A stretch of DNA of 64,000 nucleotides, taken from contig VXQZ01000007.1 in assembly GCA_009838735.1 (NCBI GenBank), positions 27,618 through 91,617 on the forward strand, written 5' to 3'. This DNA is from Chloroflexota bacterium (GTDB taxonomy: Bacteria; Chloroflexota; Dehalococcoidia; Bin125). The translations under genes and the position numbers were made by a program. Position 1 is the first letter of the stretch. Each line of letters opens with the position of its first letter. Below, one piece after another: positions 27,679 to 36,409 of the stretch. The notes beneath the pieces were generated by a model. The model had not been told where the DNA came from and did no database searches. It was given only the letters and a program-made list of their open reading frames with translations.

Positions 27679-29036
27679 CGGTCTCGTCGCCGGCGTTCGA
27701 GCGAGCGTGCGTGGGCGTCGAGCTGTTCGGCGTGCGCGATCAGCTCGGCGTCGGCAGAGACTTCGTCGAGCAGTTCGTCGGCGACCTGGACGACGGTCGT
27801 GATCTTCATGAACTCGCCGACGTTGAGCGCCGAGGCAAAGCGGGCGGAGCCACCAGTCGGCATGACGTGCGATGGTCCGGCGACGTAGTCGCCCAGGGCT
27901 TCGGGCGACGCTTCTCCCACGAACAGCCCACCGGCGTTGTGTACATCACCGACTCGCTGATCCGCATTGTTGACGACCAACGCCAGATGCTCGGGCGCGT
28001 ACTCATTGGCGATGGCCAGCGCCTCGTCGAGATCGGGTACGAAGGCGAGGCCGCCGCGATTGCGCAGGGCAGTGAGGGCAATCTCGCGCCGCGGCAAGTC
28101 GAGAGTCTGGGTCGTCAACTGCTCGACGACCGCATGGGCCAGGTTCTCGCTAGTGGAAATGAGGATGGGCGCGGCGAGGTTGTCGTGCTCGGCCTGTGCG
28201 AGCAGGTCGGCGGCAACAAGCTCGGGGTTGGCGGTGTCGTCGGCGATGATCATCGTCTCGGTCGGACCGTAGATCGCGTCGATGCCCACCACTCCATAGA
28301 GGCGTCGTTTGGCGGCGGTGACGAAGCGGTTACCGGGGCCGAAGATCTTGTCGACGGCAGGGATCGTTTCGGTGCCGAAGGCCAGCGCGGCGATCGCCTG
28401 TGCGCCTCCGACCTTGTAGACGGTGTCGACGCCTGCAATCTCAGCGGCGACCAACTTGAGCGCGTTCACCCTGGCAGTTCCGGCCTCGGCGGAGACGGCG
28501 GGTGATGCGATGACGACCTCAGGCACGCCGGCGACTTGCGCAGGGATCGCAGTGTGGAGGACCGTCGAGGGGTACACGGCGGCCGTGCCCGGCACGTACA
28601 GACCGACGCGAGCGAGCGGTCTGACGAGTTGGCCGAGGCCGCCGGCAGAAAACGACTTTGCCGCGTGTGCGAGCTGCACCTCGTGGTAGCGGCGAACACG
28701 GTCGGCGGCGTGCTGGAGGGCGGCAACGAGTTCCGCGGAGACCTCACTGCGAGCTTCGGCGAACTCCGCTTCTGACACGATCAGGCTGTCGGGAGCGGCA
28801 CCGTCGATTGCCTCAGCGATCTGAACCACAGCGTCGTCGCCGCCACTGCGAACCTGCTCAATGATCCGGCGGACTGCCTCCTCGAAATCCGGTTCGTCGT
28901 CGAAGAGGCGACGCAGGATCCGGCGTTCGACTTCGCTGAGTTCATCGTCATCGGGTCGGCGACGGGAGAGCAGTTGCGCTCGCGCGGCTTCAGCGCCGCG
29001 CCAGATCGGGATGTCGATGTCGGTGGCGTTCACCAT
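27675..29036 (-). CDS. hisD: Histidinol dehydrogenase
   Basis: HisD carries out the last two steps of histidine synthesis, oxidising histidinol to histidine with NAD and zinc. The 453-residue protein has RPLARVGLYVPGTAAVYPSTVL, GAQAIAALAFGTETIP, VDKIFGPGNRFVTAAK, GPTETMIIAD, LLAQAEHDNLAAPI and EYAPEHLALVV, which holds the catalytic Glu-His pair. It is the first his gene of the run and shares one base with the upstream phospholipase-like gene. Confidence 0.97.
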   Translation of the reverse strand: MVNATDIDIPIWRGAEAARAQLLSRRRPDDDELSEVERRILRRLFDDEPDFEEAVRRIIEQVRSGGDDAVVQIAEAIDGAAPDSLIVSEAEFAEARSEVSAELVAALQHAADRVRRYHEVQLAHAAKSFSAGGLGQLVRPLARVGLYVPGTAAVYPSTVLHTAIPAQVAGVPEVVIASPAVSAEAGTARVNALKLVAAEIAGVDTVYKVGGAQAIAALAFGTETIPAVDKIFGPGNRFVTAAKRRLYGVVGIDAIYGPTETMIIADDTANPELVAADLLAQAEHDNLAAPILISTSENLAHAVVEQLTTQTLDLPRREIALTALRNRGGLAFVPDLDEALAIANEYAPEHLALVVNNADQRVGDVHNAGGLFVGEASPEALGDYVAGPSHVMPTGGSARFASALNVGEFMKITTVVQVADELLDEVSADAELIAHAEQLDAHARSLERRRRDR

Positions 29037-29800
29037 CAGTCCGCGCCCAGCCAGTCGTTCAAGACGGATGCCGTGCGTTCGGCGGTCGATTCGAAGAATC
29101 CGTCGAGCGCGCTCTGCTCCACGTGGGTGAGGGTCTCGTCGAGAAGTTCCGGAATGTTCTCCATGAACTGACGCAGTCCCGTTTCACTCTCGATGCCGGC
29201 GCTCTTGAGGTGTCTCGAGGCGATGAAAGAAAAACGTTCCCAATCGGGCGGATGCTCGGTCATGGCGGCTGTGGTATCGCGCCAGCGCTCCAGCAAGGGT
29301 CGGTCGACGAACCCGGCGTCGATCTCAACGGCGGAACCGAACAGCGCGCGGCGTATCTGTTGCATTTGCTCGCCCGACTCCCGCTCGCGGCGGTCGAGTT
29401 CGTATTGGAGGACACGGTCGAGAAGGTTGGCGTGCGAGTTGCCGCCGAGCAGGGAACGAGAACCGAAGAACGGGCGGTAGATCTGCAGGACGTACTCCTG
29501 ATCCATGATCACATGCGTGAGATAACCGGCGACCCAGGCGATGGTCTCGGTGTTGAGATTGGAGGGGTCGCGGAACGTCCGATGAGAGCTGAAGAAGTTC
29601 TCGACGCAGTCCTGATGGCCGTCGTCGTATATGTCGAAGAAGTGCGTGCGCTCCCGATCCCAGCGGGTCAGGACGCGGATGTCGGGGGTGGTCGCGCCCA
29701 GCAAGTAGTCGCCATTTTGACCGTTGAGCGAGAGGCCGTCGGAGTTGATCTGTCCACCGGCGCGGACGGCAGCGATCATGTGGGTCACCAGCGGGGGCAT
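29036..29800 (-). CDS. Zinc-dependent phospholipase C-like domain protein
   Basis: A 254-residue protein of the bacterial zinc-dependent PLC/S1-P1-like fold used in many uncharacterised cytoplasmic proteins. It starts with PLVTHMIAA, then NGDYLLGATTPDIR, HFFDI, and AWVAGYLTHVIMDQEY, with His and Asp residues at the spacing of the trinuclear zinc site. Substrate is unknown, and no signal peptide is present. The ATG at 29800 is preferred over a much longer frame that would cover the divergent gene. TACACT lies 6 bases before it. Confidence 0.75.
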   Translation of the reverse strand: MPPLVTHMIAAVRAGGQINSDGLSLNGQNGDYLLGATTPDIRVLTRWDRERTHFFDIYDDGHQDCVENFFSSHRTFRDPSNLNTETIAWVAGYLTHVIMDQEYVLQIYRPFFGSRSLLGGNSHANLLDRVLQYELDRRERESGEQMQQIRRALFGSAVEIDAGFVDRPLLERWRDTTAAMTEHPPDWERFSFIASRHLKSAGIESETGLRQFMENIPELLDETLTHVEQSALDGFFESTAERTASVLNDWLGAD

Positions 29801-29835
29801 GATCGGAGTGTATCTCTCCTGCGTATTCTTGACGT
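29801..29835. promoter_or_regulatory. Compact divergent promoter region, leaderless starts on both sides
   Basis: Only 35 bases separate two divergent start codons. On the plus strand TATTCT (29824-29829) is 6 bases before the ATG at 29836. On the minus strand TACACT (29807-29812) is 6 bases before the ATG at 29800. Both have the spacing of a -10 element driving a transcript that begins at the start codon. An AGGAG is also visible farther from the minus-strand start, but at a poor distance. Confidence 0.5.
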
Positions 29836-31194
29836 ATGAGGTGGTTTGTCGAGCGACCGTTGCGCGCGCTGGCAGTTGTGTTGATCGGCCTTGGCATTGG
29901 GTCGGCGCTGCTGAGCGGATGCGGCTCGGACAACCCACCTGGCGGGTTGCACGTCTCTGAGATGGCACAGGAGATTGGACCGGTCTCGGCCAACTTCGTG
30001 AACCGGGCGCTTGATCGGGCCGAGCGGCAGGACGCCGTGGCATGGATCCTGATGCTCGACACGCCGGGCGGGCTGATCACATCGACGGATGACATCGTCC
30101 AGCGCATCCTGGCGGCAGAGATACCGGTGATTGTCTTCGTCAGTCCGGCCGGCGCGCGGGCGGCGTCGGCGGGGACGTTCATCACCCTGGCGGGGCACGT
30201 CGCGGCGATGGCGCCGAACACGCAGATCGGCGCCGCGCATCCGATCTCGGGCAGCGGTGAAGATATCGAGGGTGACCTCAACGACAAGGTGACCAACGAC
30301 GCAGCGGCCGACATCCGCGGCATCGCGAAACATCGCGGCCGCAATGAGGAATGGGCCGAGCAGGCGGTTCGGGAATCGGTGTCGGTCACCGGCGACGAGG
30401 CGGTGGAACTGAATGTGGTCGATCTGGTCGCCGCCGACTTGAACGACCTGATTGCCCAGATTGACGGACGGTCGATTCTGTTGGAGCCGGACGGCGAGCG
30501 CATCACGCTGGAGATCGCCGATGCGCCGATCGTGGAGACGAACTACAACTTCGCCGAATCGGTGTTGGACGTGATTGCGGATCCGAACATTGCCTTCCTG
30601 TTCACGTCGATCGGCAGTCTGCTGCTGTTGATCGAGGCGTTCTCTCCGGGATTGGTTGGACCAGGCGTGTTCGGCGTGATCATGTTGATCTTCGGGTTCT
30701 TCGCACTGGGGCCGCTCGACACCAACCCGGCCGGGATTGCGTTGCTGGTGTTGGCGATCATCCTGCTGGTAGCGGAGGTGTTTGTCGCCGGATTTGGGTT
30801 CCTGGGCATTGGCGGAATCATTGCGTTGGTGCTGGGGGGATTGCTGTTAATCGGTGACGCCTCGGTTGATGCGGAGAAGGTGTCGATCTGGGCGCTGGTG
30901 GTCGGCGCCGGGCTGGTTGGAGTGGTTGTGTTCGGACTGGGCACCCTGATTGCCGTTGATCGGCGCAAGCCGAAGTGGTCGTTCCAGGCGTCTCACGGAA
31001 TCGTGGGCAAGGTCGGTCACGCGCACAGCGCGCTGTCGCCGGGCGGGACCGTGATGGTGGACGCAGAGCTGTGGTCGGCGAGGGCGGCCGCCGGGGTTGA
31101 GATCGCGGAGGGAACCTCGATCAACGTGATCGGGATGGAAGGGCTGACGGCCATCGTCGAGTCGTCGGAGAGTGAGGAGGAGCTGGATGAGTGA
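29836..31194 (+). CDS. NfeD-family membrane serine protease (ClpP-type domain plus NfeD C-domain)
   Basis: A 452-residue membrane protein of the long NfeD type, thought to pair with SPFH/stomatin proteins in membrane quality control. It has an N-terminal signal with lipobox-like LLSGC, then a ClpP-fold protease domain: LDTPGGLITS, the nucleophile Ser in RAASAGTFI and a candidate Lys in DLNDKVTND. Four to five hydrophobic helices span about 245-375, followed by a soluble beta-barrel NfeD domain (GIVGKVGHAHSALSPGGTVMVD). No SPFH gene is adjacent. The following small gene overlaps its stop. Confidence 0.88.
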   Translation: MRWFVERPLRALAVVLIGLGIGSALLSGCGSDNPPGGLHVSEMAQEIGPVSANFVNRALDRAERQDAVAWILMLDTPGGLITSTDDIVQRILAAEIPVIVFVSPAGARAASAGTFITLAGHVAAMAPNTQIGAAHPISGSGEDIEGDLNDKVTNDAAADIRGIAKHRGRNEEWAEQAVRESVSVTGDEAVELNVVDLVAADLNDLIAQIDGRSILLEPDGERITLEIADAPIVETNYNFAESVLDVIADPNIAFLFTSIGSLLLLIEAFSPGLVGPGVFGVIMLIFGFFALGPLDTNPAGIALLVLAIILLVAEVFVAGFGFLGIGGIIALVLGGLLLIGDASVDAEKVSIWALVVGAGLVGVVVFGLGTLIAVDRRKPKWSFQASHGIVGKVGHAHSALSPGGTVMVDAELWSARAAAGVEIAEGTSINVIGMEGLTAIVESSESEEELDE

Positions 31195-31561
31195 GTCGAA
31201 GTTCGACCGATACTTCGCAGAGCTCGAAGAAGCTGAGCGTGCCGTCGCGTACCGGATTCGGGATGCGTTGCGCGACGCGCTGGGAGCCAATCCGAAGATT
31301 TCCGAGACGACGAAGTGGAGCTATCCCGCCTGGGTGTATGCGGGCAAGCGCGGCAACATGTGCAGCATCATGGGCGCCACCGGATACGTGCGGCTGCAGT
31401 TTTTTCGCGGCGCGGAGTTGCCCGACGCGGAATCGCGCATGGAAGGGACGGGCAAAGGGATGCGGCATCTGAAGGTGTGGTGCGATCGGGAGTTTCCAGC
31501 TAAGGCAATTCAAGGATTGGTAGCGGATGCAGTTGCCTTGCATGCGGGGCAGGACGGATAA
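31187..31561 (+). CDS. DUF1801-type protein
   Basis: A 124-residue cytoplasmic protein matching the DUF1801 pattern. It has IRDALRDALGANPKISETTKWSYPAWVYAGKR near the N-terminus, GYVRLQFFRGAELPD, and GMRHLKVWC. Function is unknown. The family adopts a small alpha-beta fold also seen in YdhG. The ATG at 31187 lies inside the end of the NfeD-type gene with an 8-base overlap, so translation is probably coupled. Confidence 0.8.
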   Translation: MSESKFDRYFAELEEAERAVAYRIRDALRDALGANPKISETTKWSYPAWVYAGKRGNMCSIMGATGYVRLQFFRGAELPDAESRMEGTGKGMRHLKVWCDREFPAKAIQGLVADAVALHAGQDG

Positions 31562-31581
31562 CTGAATACGGCAAGGCGACG

Positions 31582-31621
31582 GGCCCTCACCCTAACCCTC
31601 TCCCTCAGGGAGAGGGGACCA
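31582..31621. repeat. Palindromic repeat family A between convergent genes
   Basis: CCCTCACCCTAACCCTCTCCC followed by TCAGGGAGAGGG. The hairpin lies between the convergent DUF1801 and rplS genes, 20 to 25 bases from each, and may terminate both transcripts. It is close to identical to the copy at 63471-63510. Confidence 0.78.
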
Positions 31622-31644
31622 GAACGGGAGTATGGAAGAGCCGC

Positions 31645-32013
31645 CTAGTACGAGTGGATTGCGCGCTTGGCGTTTCGGGGGCGCTGGGGGATTCGGGCGG
31701 CCCGGCCGGTTCGGTCGCGGAGGTAGTAGAGGCGGGAGCGGCGCACACGGCCTCGGCGGGTGACCTCGACCTTTTCGATCCTCGGTGAGTGATAGAGGAA
31801 GGTGCGCTCGACGCCGATGCCCTTGGTCACGCGGCGGACGGTGAAGTTGGAGGACGAGCCCTGCTTCTTGCGTCGGATGACGACGCCCTCGAAGACCTGG
31901 GTGCGCTCGCGGTCGCCCTCGACGATGACCGCGTGGACGCGGACGGTGTCACCGGGCTGGAATTCCTCGATATCCGGATTGCGTTCATAGGTCAGGAGGT
32001 CGCTGCGGTCCAT
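31645..32013 (-). CDS. rplS: 50S ribosomal protein L19
   Basis: L19 sits at the interface of the 30S and 50S subunits. The 122-residue protein has [55 protein letters not shown] and [19 protein letters not shown], all characteristic. GGAG lies 6 bases before the ATG. It is the last gene of the long division/cell-wall run, after trmD as in many bacteria, but rpsP and rimM are not here. Confidence 0.97.
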   Translation of the reverse strand: MDRSDLLTYERNPDIEEFQPGDTVRVHAVIVEGDRERTQVFEGVVIRRKKQGSSSNFTVRRVTKGIGVERTFLYHSPRIEKVEVTRRGRVRRSRLYYLRDRTGRAARIPQRPRNAKRAIHSY

Positions 32014-32118
32014 GATCAGCTCCGGATGGGAAGGGTGGGAAATGGGCTGGAGGTCGTGGTTTCATCTTACGACCGAACTTGGCTTGCGTTCTAGCCGATC
32101 GCTGTCGTCACGTGCTCG

Positions 32119-32823
32119 TCAAGTGGTTGTCTCCGACACATCGTCGTCCTCAGACAGTAAATCGGGACGGCGTGCGCGGGTGCGCTCGATCTGCCGTTCT
32201 CGACGCCAGCGCTCCACTGCGCCGTGGTCGCCGCTGAGCAGAACATCGGGCACGCGCCAACCGCGGAACTCCGGCGGCCTCGTGTACTGGGGATACTCGA
32301 GCAGCCCTGCGCTGAATGACTCCTCGACCGTCGACTGAGGAGAGCCCAGCGCACCGGGTTGGAGCCGGACGAGGGCGTCGACCAGCACAACAGCTGCCGG
32401 CTCGCCTCCAGAGAGCACGTAGTCGCCGATGGAGATCTCCTCGTCGACCAGGTGCTCACGCACTCGTTCGTCGACGCCTTCATAGCGACCACAGAGGATG
32501 ATCAACCTGTCTTCGCGAGCGAGGCGTCTCGCCAAAGCCTGGTCGAGGCGCTGGCCCTGCGGAGTCAGCAGCACCGTCCGGCCGGGGTTGTCCTGGCTAC
32601 GCAGCGTCTCGACTGCCCGGAACCAGGGTTCAGGCTTCATCACCATCCCCGCTCCACCGCCGTACGGGTAGTCGTCGACCGTCCGGTGGCGATCGTCAGT
32701 GAAGTCGCGCAGGTCGTGGACGTGGAGCTCGACGATCCCGCGATCGCGGGCGCGTTTGATGATGCTGTGGTCAAACGCGCCCGCGAGCAGCGGCGGGAAG
32801 ATGGTGATGACGTCGATTCGCAT
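32119..32823 (-). CDS. trmD: tRNA (guanine-N1)-methyltransferase
   Basis: TrmD methylates G37 of tRNAs with SAM and prevents frameshifting. The 234-residue SPOUT protein has [40 protein letters not shown] and [14 protein letters not shown], the trefoil-knot SAM site. GTG immediately before the ATG at 32823 is a possible second start. It lies 26 bases after ftsZ and 105 bases before rplS. Confidence 0.97.
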   Translation of the reverse strand: MRIDVITIFPPLLAGAFDHSIIKRARDRGIVELHVHDLRDFTDDRHRTVDDYPYGGGAGMVMKPEPWFRAVETLRSQDNPGRTVLLTPQGQRLDQALARRLAREDRLIILCGRYEGVDERVREHLVDEEISIGDYVLSGGEPAAVVLVDALVRLQPGALGSPQSTVEESFSAGLLEYPQYTRPPEFRGWRVPDVLLSGDHGAVERWRRERQIERTRARRPDLLSEDDDVSETTT

Positions 32824-32849
32824 CACCCGGTGCGGCTTTCAGACTTGCC

Positions 32850-34079
32850 TTAGTCGCGGCCGAACGCGGCATTGGGATCCCAGCGACGCTTGCCTCCGCC
32901 CGCGCTTCCGCCGTTGTTGGTGGTCACCGACTGGCGGTGATGGAGGAAGGCCGGTGTCGCGAGTTCCTCCGCGCTGCGAGGTTCGACCGGATTGAAGGTC
33001 AGGTTCTCGAGGATGTCTTCGCGAGAGGGCGGGAGCGGCGCGGCCGGCTCGGAGAAGGCAGGCGCGGTTTGTTGTGCGGCGGCGAACGCCGGAGCGCCGT
33101 AGGTGCTCGATTGCTCTGCGGCGTCGACGAAACCGGTGGCGATCAACGTCATGTGAATGTCGCCGTCGAGGTCCTCATCGACCACGGTGCCCATGATGAT
33201 CTCGGCGTTGGGGTGGACCTTCTCGCGGACGAAGTCGGCAATCTGAGACAGCTCCAGCATGCCCAGGTCGCCGGCCGAGGTCACGTTATAGAGCACGCGC
33301 GTCGCGCCGTGGATGCTGTCCTCGAGCAACGGTGAATGGATTGCTTCTTCGACGGCATCGATGGCGCGGTTGTCTCCTGAGCCATAGCCGAGCGCCATCA
33401 ATGCGTGCCCGCCGCCGCCCATCACCTTCTTGACGTCATTGAAGTCGAGGTTGATCTCGCCGGGGACGGTGAGCACGTCGGAAATGCCACGCACGGCCTG
33501 GCGCAGCACGTCGTCGGCGCGGTGGAAGGCCTGGGTGACCGTGAGACTGCGGTCGTTTCTGTCGATCAGGCGCTGGTTCGGGATTACGATCACGGTGTCG
33601 GCGACGTCGTTGAGCCGGTCGATGCCGTCCTGGGCAGCGCTTGACCGCGGGACGCCTTCGAATTCGAAGGGTCGGGTGACGACGGCGATGGTCAGGGCGC
33701 CGGCCTGCCGGGCCATTTCGGCGACGATCGGAGCGGCGCCGGTTCCGGTACCTCCGCCCATGCCTGCCGTAATGAAGGCCATGTCGACATCGCTGAAGAT
33801 GTTGCGAATCTCGTCGCGGCTGTTCTCCGCCGCGCGGGCGCCGCGTTCCGGGTCACCGCCGACGCCCAGCCCGTCGGACTCCGCATCGGCGATGCGGACG
33901 ATGGTCTCGGCCCGGGAGCTTGAGAGCTGCTGGTTGTCAGTGTTGACGGCAACGAATTCGACACCGCGGATCTTGTCGGAGATCATCCGGTTGACGGCGT
34001 TGCAGCCTCCGCCGCCGACGCCAACGACGGTGATCGGCGGGATGCCTTCGCTTCGGCTGTTGTGGAGTCGTCTGCTCAT
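32850..34079 (-). CDS. ftsZ: Cell division protein FtsZ
   Basis: FtsZ is the tubulin-like GTPase that builds the division ring. The 409-residue protein has GGGGCNAVNRMI, AFITAGMGGGTGTGAAP (tubulin signature) and the T7-loop region INLDFNDVKKVM. The C-terminal peptide is recognisable as ATPAFLHHRQ, which would bind FtsA, followed by a variable basic tail ending KRRWDPNAAFG. The ATG at 34079 has AGAGG about 8 bases upstream, so the 24 extra upstream codons in the open frame are excluded. Confidence 0.98.
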   Translation of the reverse strand: MSRRLHNSRSEGIPPITVVGVGGGGCNAVNRMISDKIRGVEFVAVNTDNQQLSSSRAETIVRIADAESDGLGVGGDPERGARAAENSRDEIRNIFSDVDMAFITAGMGGGTGTGAAPIVAEMARQAGALTIAVVTRPFEFEGVPRSSAAQDGIDRLNDVADTVIVIPNQRLIDRNDRSLTVTQAFHRADDVLRQAVRGISDVLTVPGEINLDFNDVKKVMGGGGHALMALGYGSGDNRAIDAVEEAIHSPLLEDSIHGATRVLYNVTSAGDLGMLELSQIADFVREKVHPNAEIIMGTVVDEDLDGDIHMTLIATGFVDAAEQSSTYGAPAFAAAQQTAPAFSEPAAPLPPSREDILENLTFNPVEPRSAEELATPAFLHHRQSVTTNNGGSAGGGKRRWDPNAAFGRD

Positions 34080-34174
34080 CTGCTGGTTCCTCTCGTTCGT
34101 CCCTGTGGCTGTGTCGATCGGTTCAGTGGCTGTTGACCGCCGCCCGCACATTGGGCAGCCGGTTCATGGGTTGG

Positions 34175-35455
34175 TTATGAGTTGGGACTAAAGACGCGAG
34201 CAAGGCCGGCGACGCCTGATGCGATCGATGAAAACATCGAGCCAGCGCTGTCCGGGCTTCTGCTCGTGGCGCGATTGCGATTGGGTTGGATGACGTCGCT
34301 CGAGTCGAGCATCCAGTCCAGCATGCCGACCGCCCCGAGAGCGTCGGGACGGCTCAACCTGTCGGTCAGCCCGTAGAGGTCGCCGGCGCCCGCGACTCTC
34401 GCGGGGGATTCCATCGCCTTGCTGAATAGCAGGTCAACGCCACCCAGCATTGCGCCGGAACCCGTCAGGACGACGCCACCGGCTACAGCCTGTTGAAGCT
34501 GGTGCTCGGTGATCCGGGCGGAGATCATTGAGATGATCTCGGACACCCGAGCGTTGATGATCTCGGCGACGAACGATGGATGCGCCGATTGGCTGTTCCC
34601 GGAACCGGGCGAGAATCCGCGCAACTCGATATCGGCGGCATCGTCGGGTACCAGCTGTGGAACGGCCTGACCGTAGAGATGCATGACCCGGCGAGCCTCT
34701 TCGCTGGTGCAATGCAGTCCGATCGACAGATCGCGGGCGATGTGCGACGTCCCGATCTGGATGGCTGATGTGTGGGAGATGGCGCCGTCCTCGAAGGCCG
34801 TGAGCGTGGTCGTGCCGGCGTCGAGGCCGACCACCAGCACCCCGAACTCTTTTTCGTCGCCGCGGACGGCGCGTTCGGCCGCAACGACCGGCTTGGCGGC
34901 GATCAGCTCGACATCGACACCGGCGTTCTGAATGCAGTGAGCAGCGTTCTGGATGGCGCTCTGGGAGGCGGTTACCAGGTGCATCGAGACGTCGAGCCGC
35001 TGTCCATGCTGTCCGCGAGGATCGAAGGATCGGCGCTCGGAATCGACGACGTAACAGCGAGGGATCGCGTGCAGCAGGGTGCTGGAAGCGTTGATTGTGA
35101 CAGCGCGGCCCGAGTCGATCGCGCGGACCAGGTCGGCGTCGCGGATCGGTTCGCCGGACGACGGCAAGGCCACGGCGCCGCGGTTGTTCATGCTCTGTAG
35201 ATGGGCCCCCGATACGGCGATGCCGACGGAGAGAATCTCCCGGGCTGCAGACGATTCAGCCTGTTCGATCGAGTGTCGGATCGCACCGGCGGCACGGGAT
35301 ACGTGGGAAATCTGTCCGGCTTCGATCCCGGCTGAGGGCGACTGCCCGACACCCAGAATGTGCAGCCGGCCATGTTCGTTTCGGCCGCCAACGACCGTGG
35401 TGATGACGGACGACCCGAGATCAATGGCGACGCTGGCAGTTGAGATTGGCGGCAT
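34175..35455 (-). CDS. ftsA: Cell division protein FtsA
   Basis: FtsA is the actin-like ATPase that tethers FtsZ to the membrane. The 426-residue protein has VAIDLGSSVITTVVGG (phosphate 1), FGVLVVGLDAGTTTLTAFEDG (phosphate 2) and GGVVLTGSGAMLGG (adenosine). The C-terminal SSIASGVAGLARVF could form the amphipathic membrane-targeting helix. It lies between ftsQ and ftsZ, the classical order. Confidence 0.95.
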   Translation of the reverse strand: MPPISTASVAIDLGSSVITTVVGGRNEHGRLHILGVGQSPSAGIEAGQISHVSRAAGAIRHSIEQAESSAAREILSVGIAVSGAHLQSMNNRGAVALPSSGEPIRDADLVRAIDSGRAVTINASSTLLHAIPRCYVVDSERRSFDPRGQHGQRLDVSMHLVTASQSAIQNAAHCIQNAGVDVELIAAKPVVAAERAVRGDEKEFGVLVVGLDAGTTTLTAFEDGAISHTSAIQIGTSHIARDLSIGLHCTSEEARRVMHLYGQAVPQLVPDDAADIELRGFSPGSGNSQSAHPSFVAEIINARVSEIISMISARITEHQLQQAVAGGVVLTGSGAMLGGVDLLFSKAMESPARVAGAGDLYGLTDRLSRPDALGAVGMLDWMLDSSDVIQPNRNRATSRSPDSAGSMFSSIASGVAGLARVFSPNS

Positions 35456-35500
35456 ATGTGCTCCAGACGTGTTTGTCTGTCGATCTCGCTGGTTGTTGGA

Positions 35501-36409
35501 CTAGTCGGAAATGCTGGCGGTGGCATGATCATGGTTGCGAATGCCGCGCCCGACATTCAGACCAATCTCGACCCTGGGACGTAGACCGAAGCGCAAGTCT
35601 GCGTAGAGCAACGGCTCGGATCGCTGCAACGCTTCACGCTCCAGCAGATCCCAGACCGCGTACTTGTAATCGAAGCCGTCGGCATCGCCGAAGACGATAC
35701 GTCCGTGTTCGGTTATGACCACGAGCCCTTCAGTGAGGGACCACTCGAAGGAGAGGATGCCGGGGAGCGGCAGCGGCGCGCCGCGTTGATGGAGCGCGGC
35801 GGCCATGTTGACGGCATTGGTATCGACGACCGCCCCGGCCTTGATCGCCGGCAACGCCGAGACCTGGGTCACGATCGGTCCGTTGAATGACGGCGCGGCG
35901 CCCTCGAGGACCACGCCCTCTGCGTCAATTGCCCACACGGTGTTGTCGGCCCGCCACCGGCCCCACGGCGTACGTTCCACTATGACAACTTTTATGCCAT
36001 TCGGCCAGTCACGAAGCACTGAAGCTTCCTTGATCATTGGCAACGTCAGGACCCGCTGACGTGCGGACTCAAGATCGGCCAACATGACGTGCTGGCCTTT
36101 GAGTCCGACGAGTTGTTTGACTGATGCGGCCGAGACGACATCGGCGCCTTCGACTTCCACGCTGTCGATGTCCAGAAACGGCGAATTGAGCAGCGCGATC
36201 ATGACTGCGAGTGAGGCAACCGACAGCACGACCGCCGCGAACATCAGACGGGACCAGCGAACTCGCCGACCGACGAGGGATGCGGGCGAGCAGATCGAGA
36301 TGAGCCGGGTTAGCACCTGGCGTTTTCGCGACAGGGGAACCGGCTGAACGACGGGTTCATGGACATCGTTTCGTCCGTCGTCGTTGGGGGCGTCAGGAAT
36401 CCCGTTCAC
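35501..36409 (-). CDS. ftsQ: Cell division protein FtsQ/DivIB
   Basis: FtsQ is a bitopic membrane scaffold of the divisome. The 302-residue protein has a basic cytoplasmic N-tail, one membrane helix at about 56-75 (AAVVLSVASLAVMIALL), then a POTRA domain (DIDSVEVEGADVVSAASVKQLVGL), the WPNGIKVVIVERTPWGRW segment, and an FtsQ beta-domain. It overlaps ddl by 4 bases. Confidence 0.92.
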   Translation of the reverse strand: MNGIPDAPNDDGRNDVHEPVVQPVPLSRKRQVLTRLISICSPASLVGRRVRWSRLMFAAVVLSVASLAVMIALLNSPFLDIDSVEVEGADVVSAASVKQLVGLKGQHVMLADLESARQRVLTLPMIKEASVLRDWPNGIKVVIVERTPWGRWRADNTVWAIDAEGVVLEGAAPSFNGPIVTQVSALPAIKAGAVVDTNAVNMAAALHQRGAPLPLPGILSFEWSLTEGLVVITEHGRIVFGDADGFDYKYAVWDLLEREALQRSEPLLYADLRFGLRPRVEIGLNVGRGIRNHDHATASISD

